This document shows, in pieces, positions 48,094-48,391 of a stretch of DNA of 48,391 bases. Source of the DNA: Actinomycetota bacterium (GTDB lineage: Bacteria; Actinomycetota; Actinomycetes; Actinomycetales; Actinomycetaceae); the NCBI GenBank assembly GCA_009930425.1, contig RZYE01000003.1, positions 1-48,391 on the forward strand, read 5' to 3'. The notes below the pieces were generated by a model. That model did not search any database. It had not been told where the DNA came from and saw nothing but the letters and a program-made list of their open reading frames with translations. Positions within the stretch are counted from its first letter, which is position 1, and each line of letters begins with the position of its first letter. Position numbers and translations under genes: made by a program.

Positions 48094-48391
48094 ATGGGTG
48101 ACGTGCTTGCAGTACTGAGTCCCGGACAGGGATCGCAGACCCCCGGAATGCTCCGGCCATGGCTGGACAGCCCGGCACTCGCCGACCTCCTCGGCGAGAT
48201 GTCCGAGGCCGCCCGCCTCGACCTGCGCACCCTCGGAACCACCGCGGACGCCGAGACCATCCGGGACACCGCCGTCGCACAGCCCCTCATCGTGGCAGCC
48301 TCTCTCCTGTCCTTCTCCGCGCTCGGGCTCCGCCCGGACGTCACCGCGGGACACTCCGTCGGCGAGATCGCCGCGCTCGCCGTCGCCGGGG
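48094..48391 (+). CDS. fabD: Malonyl CoA-acyl carrier protein transacylase, 3' truncated by window edge
   Basis: VLAVLSPGQGSQTPGMLRPWL ... VTAGHSVGEIAALAVAG (GHSxGE active site). Start could be ATG 48094 or a nearby GTG. Confidence 0.92.
   Translation, partial: MGDVLAVLSPGQGSQTPGMLRPWLDSPALADLLGEMSEAARLDLRTLGTTADAETIRDTAVAQPLIVAASLLSFSALGLRPDVTAGHSVGEIAALAVAG

Noticed and set aside
1-48391. CRISPR arrays, insertion sequences, prophage, toxin-antitoxin or defence genes
   Set aside because: No direct-repeat array, transposase, integrase or defence-family motif seen in any supported ORF.

Overview
High-GC actinobacterial (Actinomycetota) chromosomal segment, almost entirely protein-coding. Gene order resembles the conserved actinobacterial core locus known in Mycobacterium tuberculosis as roughly Rv2193-Rv2243: ctaF-ctaD-ctaC, erpA-like, glycerate-kinase-like, pepA/pepB, sucB/dlaT, DUF4191, glnA1, glnE, glnA2, panB, map, RNase H/phosphatase, DUF164 coiled-coil protein, DUF3052, aceE, PucR/MabR-like regulator, fabD. 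Also present are rnpB (RNase P RNA, minus strand), tRNA-Val(TAC), several perfect hairpin terminators, a LexA box at dinB and a GlnR-like double box upstream of glnA1. I found no CRISPR array, transposon, prophage or obvious defence system, and I do not think the window holds a dramatic new system. The observations most worth a second look are: (1) a DUF164/CdsZ-type protein that has lost all four zinc-ribbon cysteines; (2) a membrane-anchored pseudokinase lying where lipB/lipA are usually found; (3) an erpA-adjacent glycerate-kinase relative lacking the hallmark motifs; (4) a recurring TANNNT-N6/7-start-codon architecture suggesting many leaderless mRNAs, calibrated by rnpB; (5) a GlnR a1-b1-a2-b2 box at glnA1; (6) a leaderless dinB with a LexA box overlapping the upstream stop codon; (7) an accessory esterase / ABM / Fe-ADH / KstD-like cassette. 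All calls come from reading the sequence and translated ORFs; no database search was run.
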